A stretch of DNA of 8,437 nucleotides, taken from NCBI GenBank assembly GCA_031732795.1, contig JAVMKC010000014.1, forward strand, positions 1 to 8,437. The letters run 5' to 3'. The first letter of the stretch is position 1. Every line of letters begins with the position of its first letter. This DNA is from Accumulibacter sp031732795 (GTDB lineage: Bacteria; Pseudomonadota; Gammaproteobacteria; Burkholderiales; Rhodocyclaceae). Below the pieces are notes generated by a model that saw only the letters and a list, made by a program, of their open reading frames with translations, had not been told where the DNA came from and did not search any database. Shown here piece after piece: positions 5,371 through 8,437 of the stretch. A program made the translations under genes and the position numbers.

Positions 5371-5703
5371 TTAGGCTTCGCAAGTCAGCGCCTTGTTGGC
5401 GCTGACAAAAACACTGTCAGGCTTGGATTTCAGCTCAGTGTCTGGCTGGCCGTTGTGTGACTTACACATCGGAGCAATATAGTTCTGTTTTCGTAACGAC
5501 TCATTGTCAAGTTTCGGCAGGATGACGTGCGCCCTTACTTCCGCCGAGGAATTACACCCCGCTACATGGCATTTGGGTGTCGAGGAGGCCTTGGTGAAGG
5601 TTTTCCAGTGATCCAGCCAAGATCCACACGTGCAATTTTTATCCGAAGTCCCGTTCAGATTTTTCATGGTAACGGAACCTTTTGTGGGCAATGTCTTGCT
5701 CAT
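5371..5703 (-). CDS. Small Cys/His-rich HNH-like protein of unknown role, inside the Tn3 element
   Basis: A 110-residue protein with the layout of a treble-clef/HNH-like fold: C-T-C-G-S-W-L-D-H-W (24-33), C-H-V-A-G-C (45-50), A-H-V (58-60) and P-M-C-K-S-H-N (78-84). The Cys pairs and C-x2-H-N would bind zinc; His59 followed by the C-terminal His-Asn is reminiscent of HNH endonucleases. I have the impression of similar short hypothetical proteins with a G-S-W-x-x-H-W opening in many bacteria, but know no proven activity. The start ATG 5703 is chosen for its strong ribosome site AGGGAG (5710-5715); the open frame reaches 5775, but those residues look untranslated. It follows tnpA by 75 bases on the same strand and lies between tnpA and the terminal repeat, so it is carried by the transposon. 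Lys/Ser/Asn-rich composition differs from tnpA. Alternatives: a plain zinc-binding regulator or a small accessory or toxin-like nuclease. Confidence 0.7.
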   Translation of the reverse strand: MSKTLPTKGSVTMKNLNGTSDKNCTCGSWLDHWKTFTKASSTPKCHVAGCNSSAEVRAHVILPKLDNESLRKQNYIAPMCKSHNGQPDTELKSKPDSVFVSANKALTCEA

Positions 5704-5722
5704 AAATATCTCCCTAAAATGA

Positions 5723-5775
5723 CCATGCACACGCATGGCACTCCATGATATTGGGATTCCTTTCGAAGAATTCAA
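5723..5775 (-). promoter_or_regulatory. Possible promoter and operator-like hairpin before the HNH-like gene
   Basis: On the minus strand TTGAAT (5770-5775) and TATCAT (5745-5750) form a -35/-10 pair with a 19-base spacer, slightly long. Just downstream CCATGC-GTGT-GCATGG (5723-5738) is a perfect 6-bp inverted repeat, at the predicted transcript start and 7 bases before the ribosome site. It could be an operator or an RNA hairpin that tunes translation. It suggests the small gene is expressed separately from tnpA. Confidence 0.35.
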
Positions 5776-5778
5776 TAG

Positions 5779-8394
5779 TCATTCAGTTTGGCCTCCTGAT
5801 TCGATCTCCAGAATTCGAAATCCCTCATCCAGTGCTTCGGCCTTGCGTCGGAAATCCAGCACGTAATCGCCGAAACGATTGATGTGCTCCAGCCGGTATG
5901 GTGCCAGTCCAGCCAGAACCTCCTGATTGATCACCGCCCCTTCGGCCTGGAGTTGCTTCAGCACCCGGCTCATCCCGACCACGTTGTGCAAGATGACCAG
6001 GTTGGCTACGAGATGGTTGTATTTGATGATCTTGCGCTGTTCATGGCGCAGGTTTTCGGCAATCACGCCTTCTCCGCCGAAGAATAGTTTTTTCTCGAAA
6101 CCATTGAATTGCTCCGACTTGTTGGTTTCCGCATTGATGAGTCGGCGTAACTCGACGTCGCCAACGTATTTCAGCAGGAACATGGTTCGGATCACCTTGC
6201 CGAGTTCCTTGAAGGCGAAATACAGCTTGTTCTTTCGACTGTAAGTCCCCAAGCGACGCAGGATGGCCGAGGCAGAAATTTTCCCGAGCTTGATGGATAC
6301 CGCTACGCGCAGCATGTCCGGCAAATGGGTCTCGATCATCTGCCAGTTGATGTCGTCGCTGAAAAGCCGGTCGATATGGGTGAACTTCTTGTTGCTGTCG
6401 GGCCGATGGAATACCAGATCCTTGATGCCACGGATGCGTGGCATCAGTTTGATGCCCAAGAGATGAGAAAGCGCAAACACCGTATAGCTCTGGGCCTGGG
6501 TGTCGCCATGGATGGTGTCCGGCCGGATATCAGAGGTGTTGGTCATCAGCCCGTCGAGGATGTGGGTGCCCTCGTAGGTGCCGCAGGAAATGAAGTGGCT
6601 GAACAGCGCGATGAACTTGTCGGAGACATGGTAGTAGCCGATACCGCCATAGCCGCCGTAGCGGATGTGATGCTCGGAAATCAGGTTCTGCTCGTAGAGG
6701 TTCCATTTCGTGCCGTCGGCCGAGGCATGCTTGCCTGATCCCCAGTAGCCAGGCAATTCGAACTTGTTGTAGGCATTGATGACCTTGACGATGGCTTTTT
6801 CCAGCACATCTTCCGTCACGTACTTGATGTTGAGCCAGGCGATCTGCTTGCGGCTCATACCCCGAATCGAGCGCGCCGTCTGGGTTGGCCCGAGGTTGCA
6901 GCCATAACAGAACAAGGTGCTGATTACCCGTGGGCGCAATTCCTCGATTCGGCTTTCGGTCCCCATCAAAGGCCGAAACAACTTGTGCAATTGCAGCCAG
7001 CGCTCAGTATCGATCAGGACGTCGACAATACTGATGTTCTCCATGTGCTCGGTGATCAACTGGTCGATCGCCCTGATGCCGGGCGGCGGTTCGCTGGCTG
7101 GCGGTTCCTTCAGGATCAGCCTGCCATCGACAATCTCGGCATAAGCATTTTCGGGAAATGCGGCATCAACCGCCTCAGCCGTCTCCAGCAAAACCGCCTT
7201 CAAGGACTCGGTAAAGGCTTTGGAATCCGTTTCGACACCGGTGACCTCGCCATACTGCGCCAATTCGCGACTCAGGGTGTCGTCGTCAACCAGTTGCTCC
7301 CGGTAGTCGTCGTAACGTTCACCGTGCTGGATGAACAGATCGCCCGACTTCAGTTCATCGCGGATCGCATACAGGACCGCCAGTTCGAAGTAACGGCGGT
7401 TGATGGCAACAACCTGACCGTCGGCGCGCTCGGAGATGACCAGTTTCCGCCAGGTCGAGGGGAGCCACTGGAAATCCTCCTCGGCATTCAGACCGACCAA
7501 TGACAGCGGCACGACTTCGTGCCGGGTACCGCGCAGCGCCTGCAACGCTTTCATCATCCGGATCAGGGTATCGTCTTCACTGCTACTCTGCGGATTGACG
7601 ATTTCGATACAGTTCAGCAACTGAGCTCGAACCATCTTGTAGGGCTGGATGAGGAACGGCAGATGATTGCGTCCAGCGTAGGCCATGTGCTCATCGCAGA
7701 TGGCCACCAGGTCATCGACCTCGGCGATCAGGCTGCCGCCGATGGCTTCCACCCGTTGATGATCCGTGCCGTCGATCCGGTAGGCCAGCAACATCTCTTT
7801 CAACTGGCCGATCAGACGATCAGTTCGTTGCAGATGGTCATGCTGGTATTCGCCCAACTTGTTGCGCGCCTGATTGTCCAGGTTCTGGAGCATGCGGACG
7901 AACAGGTCGGCCGCATCGTCGAGCGTCTGGGCAAATTGCGAGCGGATGTAGATGACCGCCAGCGCATAGCGCTTCTGGGGCTTCAGTTCCGCCATTTCTG
8001 TCGCATCCAGCGAACGGGCGATGTAGCGGTACTGCTTGAGTTTCGGAACGGGAATGTCGGGGATGGGTAGTTGGTCGACCAGCAACTGGAGGCGGCGGAT
8101 ATGCTGGAGATAGGAGCGAGTTTCCTTGTTGGTCGGCTTTTTTGGTTCGCGCTTGAGCAGGTTCCAGGTGCTGCTGGTCTCGCCCGACTTGACCTTGAAC
8201 AGGTTGTCGATCAAGGCTCTCACCTTGGCATCAAGTTGGTCGGCAATGCTCGCAAAGTGGACGTCGTGGATCTTTTCCCGGGCTTGGATGCCCAACCGAT
8301 CGAGCGTGGAGAAGCCGGGTAGCTCGTAGCGATGATGCACCAGTTCTTCAAGCATCACGTTGATGATGTCGGCCACCACATGCCGGCAGTGCAA
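5779..8394 (-). CDS. tnpA: Tn3-family transposase TnpA (N-terminus missing or frame-broken)
   Basis: DDE transposase that cuts and joins the ends of a Tn3-family transposon during replicative transposition. The open frame gives 871 residues from a nominal TTG at 8394. Near its start it matches the end of the family's N-terminal domain (A-D-I-I-N-V-M-L-E-E-L-V, R-Y-E-L-P-G-F-S-T-L-D). The C-terminal DDE_Tnp_Tn3 domain holds A-S-A-D-G-T-K-W (Asp560), D-T-I-H-G-D (Asp626), N-K-S-E (Glu761) and P-Y-R-L-E-H-I-N-R-F-G-D-Y near the end. The 65- and 134-residue gaps fit the family's active site. Full-length relatives (Tn4651/Tn5041 type) have about 1000 residues, so 100-130 are missing at the N-terminus. 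In this frame a TGA stands at 8425-8427, only 30 bases upstream, and no ribosome site precedes the TTG. Either a frameshift lies near 8395-8424 or the gene is truncated; the first 100 residues would be beyond the window. The core is otherwise uninterrupted. Confidence 0.88.
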   Translation of the reverse strand: MHCRHVVADIINVMLEELVHHRYELPGFSTLDRLGIQAREKIHDVHFASIADQLDAKVRALIDNLFKVKSGETSSTWNLLKREPKKPTNKETRSYLQHIRRLQLLVDQLPIPDIPVPKLKQYRYIARSLDATEMAELKPQKRYALAVIYIRSQFAQTLDDAADLFVRMLQNLDNQARNKLGEYQHDHLQRTDRLIGQLKEMLLAYRIDGTDHQRVEAIGGSLIAEVDDLVAICDEHMAYAGRNHLPFLIQPYKMVRAQLLNCIEIVNPQSSSEDDTLIRMMKALQALRGTRHEVVPLSLVGLNAEEDFQWLPSTWRKLVISERADGQVVAINRRYFELAVLYAIRDELKSGDLFIQHGERYDDYREQLVDDDTLSRELAQYGEVTGVETDSKAFTESLKAVLLETAEAVDAAFPENAYAEIVDGRLILKEPPASEPPPGIRAIDQLITEHMENISIVDVLIDTERWLQLHKLFRPLMGTESRIEELRPRVISTLFCYGCNLGPTQTARSIRGMSRKQIAWLNIKYVTEDVLEKAIVKVINAYNKFELPGYWGSGKHASADGTKWNLYEQNLISEHHIRYGGYGGIGYYHVSDKFIALFSHFISCGTYEGTHILDGLMTNTSDIRPDTIHGDTQAQSYTVFALSHLLGIKLMPRIRGIKDLVFHRPDSNKKFTHIDRLFSDDINWQMIETHLPDMLRVAVSIKLGKISASAILRRLGTYSRKNKLYFAFKELGKVIRTMFLLKYVGDVELRRLINAETNKSEQFNGFEKKLFFGGEGVIAENLRHEQRKIIKYNHLVANLVILHNVVGMSRVLKQLQAEGAVINQEVLAGLAPYRLEHINRFGDYVLDFRRKAEALDEGFRILEIESGGQTE

Positions 8395-8437
8395 CTTTCT
8401 TTCTGTAAATATTCCGAGGTGATGTCATCGGGATGAT

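Larger units (their letters stand above)
5248..8437 (-). mobile_element. Tn3-family transposon, left part (terminal repeat, cargo gene, tnpA), open at the window edge
   Basis: The segment from the probable terminal inverted repeat (5248-5293) to the window end carries a Tn3-family transposase pointing towards that repeat and a small gene between the two. Tn3 elements move by replicative transposition and usually end in 38-48 bp repeats flanked by 5-bp target duplications. The other end, the resolvase or TnpS/TnpT genes and any other cargo would lie beyond base 8437. The element sits in the IS5 remnant, which dates it as the later insertion. The left boundary is inferred from a remembered repeat pattern, not from an alignment. 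Confidence 0.6.

Noticed and set aside
5704..5775. Upstream extension of the HNH-like protein to 134 residues
   Set aside because: The ribosome site and spacing fit ATG 5703, and the extension covers the putative promoter and palindrome.
7519..8070. A 183-codon open frame on the plus strand opposite tnpA
   Set aside because: Antisense to a well-conserved transposase, with no ribosome site or recognisable motif.
1..8437. tRNA, rRNA, CRISPR array or known riboswitch
   Set aside because: No cloverleaf, repeated spacer pattern or conserved riboswitch core was seen in the intergenic stretches by eye; a covariance-model scan would settle it.

Overview
The window reads as an accessory, mobile-element-rich stretch of a Gram-negative chromosome, probably a betaproteobacterium (Rhodocyclales-like). 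That guess rests on the exosortase-A-associated genes, the periplasmic lytic transglycosylase, the IS3/ISL3/IS5/Tn3 remnants and the moderate GC content. It comes from family distribution only and is not proven by the sequence.

Layout: (1) Bases 58-695, minus strand, hold a decayed methyl-accepting chemotaxis protein (periplasmic helical sensor, TM2, start of HAMP). It is frameshifted once and cut off inside HAMP at about base 58; bases 1-57 may carry a promoter pointing left. (2) A consensus-like promoter (745-774) precedes an intact secreted lytic transglycosylase (847-1788). (3) A perfect 15-bp palindrome (1823-1853) abuts two fused transposase remnants. One is the catalytic half of an IS3-family OrfB with all three DDE codons but two frameshifts; it joins directly to the C-terminal third of an ISL3-family transposase with an in-frame TAG. 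(4) A -10-like TATAAT precedes a compact three-gene operon (2854-4840): an acyl carrier protein, then the two alpha/beta hydrolases known as exosortase A system-associated hydrolase 2 and hydrolase 1. The last two genes overlap by ATGA. No exosortase, PEP-CTERM protein or glycosyltransferase lies in the window. (5) After about 220 bases with nothing recognisable, an IS5-family remnant is cut by what looks like the roughly 46-bp terminal inverted repeat of a Tn3-family transposon (Tn4651/Tn5041 type, inferred). (6) The rest of the window (5248-8437) is that transposon, read on the minus strand: a large Tn3 transposase, then a 110-residue Cys/His-rich HNH-like protein with its own ribosome binding site and a GNRA-loop hairpin, lying between tnpA and the terminal repeat.

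The ACP and hydrolases probably act together on acyl or small-molecule chemistry linked to exopolysaccharide and PEP-CTERM protein sorting. They appear to have been separated from the rest of the usual cluster by the insertions on both sides. The most interesting parts are this ACP/hydrolase trio with non-serine 'nucleophile elbows' and the uncharacterised HNH-like protein carried inside the Tn3 element. I found no RNA genes, CRISPR arrays or clear new defence system.
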